From: UBA966 sp046350355
Lineage (GTDB): Bacteria > Planctomycetota > Phycisphaerae > Phycisphaerales > SM1A02
NCBI GenBank assembly: GCA_046350355.1
Contig: JAXMAN010000001.1
Coordinates: 1,364,001 to 1,428,000, forward strand
Length of the DNA: 64,000 nucleotides
Direction of reading: 5' to 3'
Shown here: piece after piece, positions 49,391 through 56,991 of the stretch
How positions within the stretch are numbered: position 1 is the stretch's first letter
How the letters are laid out: every line of letters starts with the position of its first letter
Notes under the pieces: generated by a model
Seen by the model: only the letters and a program-made list of their open reading frames with translations
Told to the model about the DNA's origin: nothing
Databases searched by the model: none
Made by a program: the position numbers and the translations under genes

Positions 49391-51460
49391 CTACGCGCCC
49401 ATGCGCGCGCGCAGGCCCTGCGCGCCGCGGGTGCGGTACTCGGTGGCGAGCGCCTCGACGAAGTCGTCGAAGCCGATCTCTCCCAGGTTCGCCTCGGTGC
49501 CGAAGGCGCGGACGCTGACCTTGCGGCCCTCCGCGTCGCGCGGGCCGACGACGGCGAGGTAGGGGATCTTCATCTCGGAGGCCTCGCGCACCTTCGCCTG
49601 GATGCGCTCGTTGGACTCGTCCAGGGTGGCGCGCAGGCCGCGCGCGCGCAGCGCCTGCAGGAGCGCGCGGCCGTACTCCGCGCTCTTGTCGCTGATGGGC
49701 AGCACGCGCACCTGCTCGGGGGCGAGCCACATCGGGAAGGCGCCCGCGAAGTGCTCGATGAGGCAGCCGACGAAGCGCTCGAAGCTGCCGAAGGGCGCGC
49801 GGTGGATCATCACCGGCCGGTGCGGCGCGTTGTCCGCGCCGATGTAGCTCAGGTCGAAGCGGATCGGCAGGTTGTAGTCCACCTGCACGGTGCCGAGCTG
49901 CCAGCTCCGGCCGATCACGTCCTTGACGACGAAGTCGATCTTGGGGCCGTAGAAGGCGGCCTCGCCCGGCTCCTCGCTGAAGGGGACGCCCAGGGTGCGC
50001 GCGGCGGCGCGGCACGCCTCCTCGGCCTTGTCCCAGTTCTTCGCCTCGCCGACGTACTTCGCGCTGTCGGGATCGCGCAGGCCCACGCGCACGCGGTACT
50101 CGTGGATGCCCAGGGTGGTGAAGATGAGCTTCACGAGGCTCAGGCAGCCCAGCAGCTCCTGCTCCACCTGGTCCTCGCGCACGAAGAGGTGCGCGTCGTC
50201 CTGGGTGAAGCCGCGCACGCGGGTCATGCCGCCGATCTCGCCGCTCTGCTCCCAGCGGTAGACGGTGCCGAACTCCGCCAGGCGCACGGGCATGTCGCGG
50301 TAGCTGTGCGGCTGGCTCGCGAAGATGCGGATGTGGTGCGGGCAGTTCATCGGCCGGAGCATGTAGCCGTCGACCTCGCCCTTCTCCATGCGGTTGGCGA
50401 GCTCGCCGCAGGAGCAGCCCTCCTTCGCCAGCAGCGCGAGCTGCTCGTGCTCGACGATGGGCGGGTACTGGCTCTCGCGGTAGTACGGGTAGTGGCCGCT
50501 GGTGCGGTAGAGCTCGAGCTTGCCGATCTGCGGGGTGAAGACCTGGTGGTAGCCCTGCTTGCGCAGCTCCTCGCCGATGAAGTTCTGCAGCTCCTGGCGG
50601 ATCACCGCGCCGGCGGGGGTCCAGAGGACGAGCCCCTGGCCGACCATCTCGTCGATGTGGAAGAGGCGAAGCTGCTTGCCCAGCACGCGGTGGTCGCGCT
50701 TGCGCGCCTCCTCGAGCTGCTTCATGTGCGCGTCGAGCTCCTCGCGGGTCGCGAAGGCGGTGCCGTAGACGCGGGTGAGGCGGTCGCTCTTCTCGTCCCC
50801 CTTCCAGTAGCTGCTGGCGAGGCTGGTGACCTTGAAGGCGCCGATGCGCCCGGTGCTGGGCACGTGCGGGCCGCGGCAGAGGTCCTCCCACGCCTGGCCC
50901 GGCGCGCCGGTGGCGTACCAGCTCAGGGTGGCGCTGCCCGCGGCGCAGGCGCGCTGCGCGTTGTCGATCTTGTACTTGCTGCCCTCGGCGGCGAGCTTGT
51001 CCATGCCCGCGCCCGCGGGGAGCTCGTAGCGGGTGAAGGGGCGGTTCTCCGCGACGATCTTGGCCATCTCCGCCTCGACGGCGGCGAAGTCCTCGGTGCT
51101 CATCGGGCGCTCGCCCTCGAAGCTGATGTCGTAGTAGAAGCCCGCCTCGACGGGTGGTCCGTAGACCAGCTTCGCCTTGGGGAAGAGGCGCTGGATCGCC
51201 TCGGCCATCACGTGCGCGGCGCTGTGGCGGATCAGGAAGAGCGCGTCGGGATCGGGGGCGCCGTCGCGGCGCTTGGCGGTGACGATTGCGAGCGAGCAGT
51301 CCGCGTCGAGGGTCGCGCCCAGGTCCCGCAGCTCGCCGTCGACGCGCGCGCCCAGCGCCGCCTTCGCCAGGCCCGTGCCGATGTCGGCGGCGACCTTGGC
51401 GGCGGTGACGGGAGCGGCGTATTCCTTGACGGAACCGTCGGGCAGGGTGATGCGGGGCAT
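49391..51460 (-). CDS. thrS: Threonyl-tRNA synthetase
   Basis: Charges tRNA-Thr. The 689-residue protein contains a TGS domain (ITLPDGSVKEYAAPVTAAKVAADIG), an editing domain with HSAAHVMAEAIQRLFP and the zinc-type residues further on, and the catalytic core with MLRPMNCPHHI, motif 2 FGTVYRWEQSGEIGGMTRVRGFTQDDAHLF and motif 3 PVMIHRAPFGSFERFVGCLIEH. The anticodon-binding domain starts at WLAPEQVRVLPISDKS. The ATG chosen lies at the TGS domain edge; seven codons upstream there is another ATG, but a TACCCT hexamer lies inside that extension, nine nt before the chosen start. Confidence 0.96.
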   Translation of the reverse strand: MPRITLPDGSVKEYAAPVTAAKVAADIGTGLAKAALGARVDGELRDLGATLDADCSLAIVTAKRRDGAPDPDALFLIRHSAAHVMAEAIQRLFPKAKLVYGPPVEAGFYYDISFEGERPMSTEDFAAVEAEMAKIVAENRPFTRYELPAGAGMDKLAAEGSKYKIDNAQRACAAGSATLSWYATGAPGQAWEDLCRGPHVPSTGRIGAFKVTSLASSYWKGDEKSDRLTRVYGTAFATREELDAHMKQLEEARKRDHRVLGKQLRLFHIDEMVGQGLVLWTPAGAVIRQELQNFIGEELRKQGYHQVFTPQIGKLELYRTSGHYPYYRESQYPPIVEHEQLALLAKEGCSCGELANRMEKGEVDGYMLRPMNCPHHIRIFASQPHSYRDMPVRLAEFGTVYRWEQSGEIGGMTRVRGFTQDDAHLFVREDQVEQELLGCLSLVKLIFTTLGIHEYRVRVGLRDPDSAKYVGEAKNWDKAEEACRAAARTLGVPFSEEPGEAAFYGPKIDFVVKDVIGRSWQLGTVQVDYNLPIRFDLSYIGADNAPHRPVMIHRAPFGSFERFVGCLIEHFAGAFPMWLAPEQVRVLPISDKSAEYGRALLQALRARGLRATLDESNERIQAKVREASEMKIPYLAVVGPRDAEGRKVSVRAFGTEANLGEIGFDDFVEALATEYRTRGAQGLRARMGA

Positions 51461-51469
51461 AGCCCGCGC

Positions 51470-51475
51470 AGGGTA
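51470..51475 (-). promoter_or_regulatory. Candidate -10 box for thrS, near-leaderless
   Basis: TACCCT on the minus strand ends nine nt before the thrS ATG with no ribosome binding site between (GCGCGGGCT). A clear -35 is not seen. Confidence 0.35.
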
Positions 51476-51503
51476 CCGCAAGCCCGTCCCGGGGAGGGCG
51501 GCG

Positions 51504-52001
51504 CTACTGCCCGCCGAAGAGGTCCGGATGCCCGCGCGCGGCGCCGGGGCGCTCGTTCAGGTCGTCGATCTCGCGCTGCAGCTCGCCGACGCTGCTGAAC
51601 TTGTAGTACTCGCTCGCGAAGCGGATGTAGGCGATGGGATCGACCGAGCGCAGCTTGTCCGCGACGCGCTTGCCGATCACGCGGCTGGCGACCTCGCGCT
51701 CGAACTCGCGGTGCATCTCCTCCTCGACCTCGCGGACGATGCGCTCCTTCTCCGCGACGGCGACGGGGCGCTTGCCGCAGGCGGCGACCACGCCGCGCAT
51801 CACGTTGTCGGGGTTGAAGGGCACGCGCGCGCCGTCCTTCTTCACGACCATCAGGCGCTCGGTGCGCTCCACCCGCTCGTAGGTGGTGAAGCGCTTGTGG
51901 CACGCCTCGCACTCGCGGCGGCGCCGGATCGCGTCGCCCGAGTCGCTCGGGCGGCTGTCGATCACCCGGTCCTTGTCGCGGTCGCAGTAGGGGCAGCGCA
52001 C
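51504..52001 (-). CDS. nrdR: Transcriptional repressor NrdR
   Basis: A 165-residue repressor of ribonucleotide reductase genes. The N-terminal zinc ribbon MRCPYCDRDKDRVIDSRPSDSGDAIRRRRECEACHKRFTTYERVE has both CxxC pairs. The ATP-cone domain follows with VVKKDGARVPFNPDNVMRGVVAACGKRPV. The end, VDPIAYIRFASEYYKFSSVGELQREIDDL, is typical, and a non-conserved 20 residues follow. The start is GTG. A TAGCAT hexamer lies six nt before it, formed partly by the TAG stop of the upstream gene, so it may be chance. No ribonucleotide reductase gene is in the window. Confidence 0.96.
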   Translation of the reverse strand: MRCPYCDRDKDRVIDSRPSDSGDAIRRRRECEACHKRFTTYERVERTERLMVVKKDGARVPFNPDNVMRGVVAACGKRPVAVAEKERIVREVEEEMHREFEREVASRVIGKRVADKLRSVDPIAYIRFASEYYKFSSVGELQREIDDLNERPGAARGHPDLFGGQ

Positions 52002-52010
52002 GGGTGGATG

Positions 52011-54449
52011 CTACTTTCCGCCCTCGGCCGGGACCGGCTCGATGCGCAGGAAGAGCTGCGCGTTGCCCTGCAGCTCGAAGTACTCGACCTCGATGGGCAC
52101 GCGCGCCTCCTGCGCGAGCGTGAAGACGTGCTCGTCCTCGGTGGGGACATGCAGCGTCCAGCGCTCGATCACCGTCTTGCCGTCGAGCTTGACGCGGATG
52201 CCGTCGTCGCTGACGGCGCGGATGCGCCAGCGGCCCGCGGGGATCAGCGGCTGCGCGGTGGCGACGAGCCCGAAGTGGTCGGCGGGGAGCTTGGCGTCGC
52301 GGACCGCGTCGCCCAGCGGCGGGCGGTTGCGCAGCGTGGGCAGGTCGCTCGGGCCGCCGCCGCCGAACTGGAAGTCCAGCGTCTCCACGAGCCCGTCCAT
52401 GAGGCCGGTCGCCTCGATGCCCTTCTCCGCGGCGGCGCGGAAGGAGGCCTCGTCGGTGCGCGGATCGCCCGCGAGCGGGAAGACCTTCACCTTCCAGCCG
52501 GGCTGCGAGATGCAGCCGGGCTCGGAGAGGCGCGCGCTCGGGCCGCCGCCGGTGGGGCGCGCGGAGACGAGCAGCCGGTAGGGGCGGACCTCGCCCGGGA
52601 CCTCGCAGTAGACGGTGATGCTGCGCGTCTGCGGATCGATGTTGCAGGTGAAGGTGCCGGCGCCCTCGGTGCGCGCGGCCTCGATGCGCTCGACGCCGGC
52701 GACGCGCCAGAAGTCGCGCGCACCGGTGCGCGAGACCAGCTCCAGGCGCGGGCCGGTGAAGTCGTACGGCCCGTAGGCGAGCATCGTGATGTGCTCGCGG
52801 CCGGTGCGCTCGAGTCGCCCGCCCACGGGCGTGCGGCGGCCGGGGAGCGCGCGCAGGAAGGCCTCGTCGGGCTCCGCGACGAGCCCCGGCGCGCCCGCGA
52901 GCTCCGCGGGCGCGGGCTCGGGCGTCCACGCGGGGGCGTCGGAGCTCTCGCGCAGCGTGCGGCGGCTCTCCTCGTCGGACTGCACGGGGCCGCCGCAGTC
53001 GACGAAATGGTTCGCGCTGAGCACGGTGCCGCCGGTGCGCTCGAGCGCGACCGGGAGCTTCACGTCCTTGAAGGAGTTGCCGACGATGACGTTGTCCGCG
53101 CTGAGCACGCCGCTGGCCTGCGCCCACGGCGTCTTCGCGAGCCCGGCGTCCTCGTCCCACCAGAGGCGCACGCCCACGCCGCTGCGCTCGAAGGTGTTGC
53201 CCTCGACGCGGATGCGCGAGCCGTGCTCGATGTTGATGCCGCCGCGCTCGCCGGTGGTCTCGGGGCCGCCGCACTCGACGAAGCGGTTGCCTCGCACCAG
53301 GCTCGCGCGGCTGTAGCCGCCCCAGAGGCCGCAGATGCCCGCGCGTTCGGCGACGTTGCCCACGAAGCGGTTGCCGGTGCCGAAGGTCATCTCGATGCCG
53401 TGCGCCGCGGCGTCGGAGAAGTCGTTGCCCACGAGCAGGTTGAAGTTGCTGCCGCGGTTGCGGTACCAGGCGGCGCGCTCGGCCTCGCCGGCGATGCGCA
53501 TCGGCGCGGCGACCTCGCCCAGCGCCTCCTTCCCCGCGAAGCCGAAGAAGCCGTCGCCGCCGTGCGTGGCGCTGTTGAGCGCGAAGAGGTTGCCGCTGCT
53601 CTGCTCGAAGCAGAGGATGCCCGCCGAGTCCTGCCCGCGGTTGTAGAAGCCGTGGCTGTACCCGCGGATGCAGAAGTCGAAGGCATTGCGGCAGACGGTG
53701 TTGCGGCTGCTGCGCCAGAGCGAGAGCCCCCAGCCGCTCAGGAAGCTGCAGTCGTTGTCGTAGACGAAGGAGTCCTCGACGCGGTCGAGCATGATCCCGT
53801 TCTGCCCGCCGTGCGCCATCACCTCGCGCACGAAGACGCCGCGCGCGCGCTCGATGGCGAGCGCCGCGCCGTACTGCGCGCGCCACTGGCCCGCGTCGTT
53901 GGCGTGGGGCCAGAGCCAGTCGCTCAGGTCCTCGGTGCGCGCGTTGCTGTTGAGGCGCTGCGCGAAGTTGCCGCCCAGGTCCAGCAGCTCGAAGAGCGAG
54001 CCGTCGCAGCCGCTGCCCAGCACGCCGGTGCGGAAGCCGCGCACGACGCCGTTGCGCAGCACGACGCGCTTTCCCGTGACATGGATGCCGGTGCCCGCCA
54101 TGCGGTCGGGGGGCGTGCCGGGCGCGCAGCCCAGCAGCGTGCCGCCGCCGAGGTCCACGGTGATGCCGTCGCCGACGACGTGCACGACGCCGTTGCCGTT
54201 GGCGTCGGCGACGGGCGCGGCGAAGCGCAGCGTGCACGAGGTGCGGACCTCGACGTCGTCGCGGTCGACCAGGACGACCGGGAGCGCGCCCGTCGCGGGG
54301 ACCGGCGGCTGCGCGGGCGCGCGCGGCGGCGCGGGCGCGGCGGCGACGTTCGCCGCGGGCTTCGCGGCCGTCGCGGCGGCGTCGGGCTGGCGGGAGGCGC
54401 AGGCGGCGCAGAGGAGGCCGCCGACGAGCAGGTAGGTGCTGTGGCGCAT
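52011..54449 (-). CDS. Lipoprotein with right-handed beta-helix and PA14-like domain
   Basis: An 812-residue protein. The lipobox is LCAAC, and an Ala/Pro-rich linker runs to about residue 55. Residues about 60-480 hold repeated parallel beta-helix coils: GDGITVDLGGGTLLG, GTGIHVTGKRVVLRNGVVRGF, SGWGLSLWRSSRNTVCRNAF, LVGNDFSDAAAHGIEM, GNRFVGNVAERAGICGLWGGYS, IRVEGNTFERSGVGVRLWWDED. This is the NosD/pectate-lyase-like architecture, often of carbohydrate-active or adhesive proteins. The C-terminal about 140 residues (LPADHFGLVATAQPLIPAGRWRIRAVSDDGIRVKLDGKTVI) form a PA14-like sugar-binding domain. No catalytic residues are evident. Located between frr and nrdR. Confidence 0.8.
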   Translation of the reverse strand: MRHSTYLLVGGLLCAACASRQPDAAATAAKPAANVAAAPAPPRAPAQPPVPATGALPVVLVDRDDVEVRTSCTLRFAAPVADANGNGVVHVVGDGITVDLGGGTLLGCAPGTPPDRMAGTGIHVTGKRVVLRNGVVRGFRTGVLGSGCDGSLFELLDLGGNFAQRLNSNARTEDLSDWLWPHANDAGQWRAQYGAALAIERARGVFVREVMAHGGQNGIMLDRVEDSFVYDNDCSFLSGWGLSLWRSSRNTVCRNAFDFCIRGYSHGFYNRGQDSAGILCFEQSSGNLFALNSATHGGDGFFGFAGKEALGEVAAPMRIAGEAERAAWYRNRGSNFNLLVGNDFSDAAAHGIEMTFGTGNRFVGNVAERAGICGLWGGYSRASLVRGNRFVECGGPETTGERGGINIEHGSRIRVEGNTFERSGVGVRLWWDEDAGLAKTPWAQASGVLSADNVIVGNSFKDVKLPVALERTGGTVLSANHFVDCGGPVQSDEESRRTLRESSDAPAWTPEPAPAELAGAPGLVAEPDEAFLRALPGRRTPVGGRLERTGREHITMLAYGPYDFTGPRLELVSRTGARDFWRVAGVERIEAARTEGAGTFTCNIDPQTRSITVYCEVPGEVRPYRLLVSARPTGGGPSARLSEPGCISQPGWKVKVFPLAGDPRTDEASFRAAAEKGIEATGLMDGLVETLDFQFGGGGPSDLPTLRNRPPLGDAVRDAKLPADHFGLVATAQPLIPAGRWRIRAVSDDGIRVKLDGKTVIERWTLHVPTEDEHVFTLAQEARVPIEVEYFELQGNAQLFLRIEPVPAEGGK

Positions 54450-54510
54450 GTCGGTTCGGGCGGCGCGCCGTGCCGGCGCCGGCGAGCGGCGCGCCCTCAG
54501 GAGGTGCGGG

Positions 54511-55077
54511 TCAGACTTCCTCGATCTCGGCGATCTTCTTCGTGAGCAGCTCGTCGATCTTGGTCGTGAACTTCTTGGTCAGGTCGTCGACCTGCTCCTT
54601 CGCGCGGTCGGCCTGGTCCTCGGTGACCCCGAGCTTCTTGTCGGCCAGCGCGGCGTCGATGTGCTTGTTCGCGTCGCGGCGCTCGTTGCGCATGACGACC
54701 TTGGACTCCTCGGCCGTCTTCTTGACCTGCGTGATGAGCTGCTTGCGGCGGTCGGCGCTGGGGCTCGGGACGCTCACGCGCACCGCGGCGCCCTCGGCGA
54801 CCGCGCGCACGCCGATGCCCGCGCTCTCGATCGCCTTGACGATCTCCGACTTGCTGCCCGGATCGAAGGGCTTGACCATGAGCGTGTTCGCGTCGACGAC
54901 GTTGATCGCGGCGAGCTCGCGCAGGTCGGTGTGGCTGCCGTAGTACTCGACCTTGACGTACTCCAGCAGGGAGGGGGTGGCGCGGCCGGTGCGCACGCCG
55001 CGCAGCTCGCGCTGGAAGTACTCCACGGCGGTGCCCATGCGGTCCTCGGCCTCGAGCAGGATGGTGTCGATGTCCAT
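54511..55077 (-). CDS. frr: Ribosome recycling factor
   Basis: With EF-G, splits the ribosome after termination. The 188-residue protein has the tRNA-like two-domain form: EYFQRELRGVRTGRATPSLLEYVKVEYYG at the start, INVVDANTLMVKPFDPGSKSEIVKAIESAGIGVRAVAEGAAVRVSVPS, and the helical LITQVKKTAEESKVVMRNERRDANKHI. The C-terminal KAKEQVDDLTKKFTTKIDELLTKK-like coil is typical. It follows pyrH by 11 nt, the standard pyrH-frr pair. Confidence 0.96.
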   Translation of the reverse strand: MDIDTILLEAEDRMGTAVEYFQRELRGVRTGRATPSLLEYVKVEYYGSHTDLRELAAINVVDANTLMVKPFDPGSKSEIVKAIESAGIGVRAVAEGAAVRVSVPSPSADRRKQLITQVKKTAEESKVVMRNERRDANKHIDAALADKKLGVTEDQADRAKEQVDDLTKKFTTKIDELLTKKIAEIEEV

Positions 55078-55088
55078 GTGTCGGGTGC

Positions 55089-55814
55089 TCAGTTGGTGAC
55101 GACGGTGCCGACGGAGGAGTCCCCGTCGAGCACGCGCTTGATGTTGCCGCGCCGGCGGAAGTCGAAGACGACGACGGGGAGCTCGTGCTCCATGCACATC
55201 GTCAGCGCGGTGAGGTCCATGACGGCCAGCTTCTTCTCGATCGCCTCGGCGAAGGCGAGGTGCTCGTAGCGGCGGGCGGTCGGGTCCTTCTTGGGATCGG
55301 CGGTGTAGATGCCGTCGACCTTGGTGCCCTTGAGGACCGCCTGCGCGCCCAGCTCGATCGCGCGGAGGCTGGCGCAGGTGTCGGTGGTGAAGAAGGGATT
55401 GCCCGTGCCGGCGACCAGGATGACGACGCGCCCCTTCTCCAGGTGGCGGATCGCGCGGGCGCGGATGAAGGGCTCGGCGACGGCGGTCAGGTTGATCGCG
55501 CTCATCACGCGCGCCTGCACGTCGTGGTGCGCGAGCGCCTCCTTGAGGGCCATGCCGTTGATGACGGTGCCGAGCATGCCCATGTAGTCGGCGGTGGACT
55601 GGTCGATCTTGCCCGTCTGCGCCAGGCGGGCGCCGCGGATGATGTTGCCCCCGCCGACGACGACCGCCAGCTGCAGCGGGGCGGCGTGCCGGTGGGCGTC
55701 GGCGATCTCCTGCGCCAGCAGGTCCAGCTCGGCCGGGTCGATGCCCAGCTCCCCGGGCTTGGAGAGGCTCTCGCCGCTGACTTTCAGGACCACTCGATGG
55801 AATCGTTGTGCCAC
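55089..55814 (-). CDS. pyrH: Uridylate kinase
   Basis: Phosphorylates UMP to UDP. The 241-residue protein has the amino-acid-kinase fold: RVVLKVSGESLSK, VVVGGGNIIRGARLA, DYMGMLGTVINGMALKEAL, VILVAGTGNPFFTTDTCASLRAIEL, and KVDGIYTADPKKDPTARRYE. The GTG is preferred over upstream ATG codons (at 55844 and 55856) because GGAGG lies four nt before it and the conserved part begins at once. The C-terminal DGDSSVGTVV is typical. Divergent from the vWA gene. Confidence 0.95.
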   Translation of the reverse strand: MAQRFHRVVLKVSGESLSKPGELGIDPAELDLLAQEIADAHRHAAPLQLAVVVGGGNIIRGARLAQTGKIDQSTADYMGMLGTVINGMALKEALAHHDVQARVMSAINLTAVAEPFIRARAIRHLEKGRVVILVAGTGNPFFTTDTCASLRAIELGAQAVLKGTKVDGIYTADPKKDPTARRYEHLAFAEAIEKKLAVMDLTALTMCMEHELPVVVFDFRRRGNIKRVLDGDSSVGTVVTN

Positions 55815-55927
55815 GCGGCCTCCGTCGCGACGCCGGCTGGGCATCGGGACGGGCATGGTAGGTGGAAGCGGCCCGTCGAGGGTTCCGTCCAGGTCCCCCG
55901 AACCGAACCCGGCCACCGGCGCGGACT

Positions 55928-55933
55928 TACCAT
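55928..55933 (+). promoter_or_regulatory. Candidate -10 box for the vWA operon, near-leaderless
   Basis: TACCAT ends eight nt before the GTG of the vWA gene (TGGAACGC between). It lies in the 127-nt gap between divergent pyrH and the operon. No clear -35 is seen. Confidence 0.35.
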
Positions 55934-55941
55934 TGGAACGC

Positions 55942-56991
55942 GTGGCGCCGCAGGATCCCAGCACCTCCTCCGCGACGGCCGAGCCGGCGGTGGGCATCCT
56001 GCCCGCACGGCGCGCCCGCGGCGGCGCCGACACGGGGCCCTGGAGCCACCGCCTCCGGTGGATGCTGCTGGGCTTCGCGCTGAGCATGCCGATCCACGCG
56101 GTCTTCGTGGTGTGGATGGCGATGGTGCGCGTCGATCGTCCGGGCACGCCCGCGCCGGGCGATCCGTCGATCGTGGATGTCACCTTCGTGCCCGAGGGCG
56201 ACGTGCCCTCGACGGTGATCGGCTCCTCGGCGGGCGGCAGCGGCGACGGGCCGGTGATCTCCAGCCCCGGCGCGCCTGCGGCGGAGGAGCCGGCGGCGAC
56301 CGGGCTCGAGGGCGGCCCGGGGGTCGGGACCGGGCTTGCCGACGGCGGCGTGGAGGGCTTCGGCGTCTTCGGCCGCGCGGGCGGGGGTGGCGGCGGCACC
56401 GGCATCGGCGGCGCGGGCTCGGGCGCGGGGGGCGGCTCCGGCGGCGGGCTCGGCGGCGGCGCGGGCGGGACGTCCTTCTTCGGCGTCGGCGGCACGGGGA
56501 CGCGCTTCGCCTTCATCGTCGACAAGAGCGGCTCGATGGGCGGCGGACGGCTCGAGGAGGCGAAGGAGGAGCTGCGCAAGTCGGTCGCGGGGCTGCCGGA
56601 CTACGCCTCGGTCTATGTCTCATTCTTTGACAGCGCGCCGCCGTGGATCTTCAGCGACAAGTGGGAGCGCGTGCGCTCGAGCACGCTGCAGAAGCTGGCG
56701 CGCTGGCTGCGCGACGTCGGCGCGAGCGGCGGCACGCAGCCGATGGGCGCCTTCCGGCAGGTCTTCGCCCTCGACACGCGCCCCGACGTGATCTTCTTCC
56801 TGAGCGACGGCGAGATTCCCGAGGAGAGCGTCGGCGAGATCCGGCGGCTCAATTCGCGCGGCAAGAAGGTGGTGATCCACGCGATCGCCTTCGGCGACGA
56901 GGCGGGCAGCGCGCGCCTGCGCCAGGTGGCGGCCGAGGCCGACGGCGAGTTCCGCGAGGTGAAGCCGCGCGGGCCGGGAGCGCGGCCGTGA
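55942..56991 (+). CDS. Membrane-anchored von Willebrand factor A-domain protein
   Basis: A 349-residue protein. Residues 1-38 are cytoplasmic and residues about 40-62 form a single hydrophobic segment (WMLLGFALSMPIHAVFVVW). A linker with a long glycine-rich run (about residues 140-178) leads to a vWA domain from residue 187: RFAFIVDKSGSMGGG contains the metal-ion-dependent adhesion motif DxSxS (Asp194, Ser196, Ser198), then VSFFDSAPP, GGTQPMGAF and DVIFFLSDGEI. Such domains bind protein partners through Mg2+. The GTG start is chosen because codons before it are of types rare here (tta, ttg, agg, gta). The next gene's GTG overlaps its stop. Confidence 0.8.
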   Translation: MAPQDPSTSSATAEPAVGILPARRARGGADTGPWSHRLRWMLLGFALSMPIHAVFVVWMAMVRVDRPGTPAPGDPSIVDVTFVPEGDVPSTVIGSSAGGSGDGPVISSPGAPAAEEPAATGLEGGPGVGTGLADGGVEGFGVFGRAGGGGGGTGIGGAGSGAGGGSGGGLGGGAGGTSFFGVGGTGTRFAFIVDKSGSMGGGRLEEAKEELRKSVAGLPDYASVYVSFFDSAPPWIFSDKWERVRSSTLQKLARWLRDVGASGGTQPMGAFRQVFALDTRPDVIFFLSDGEIPEESVGEIRRLNSRGKKVVIHAIAFGDEAGSARLRQVAAEADGEFREVKPRGPGARP

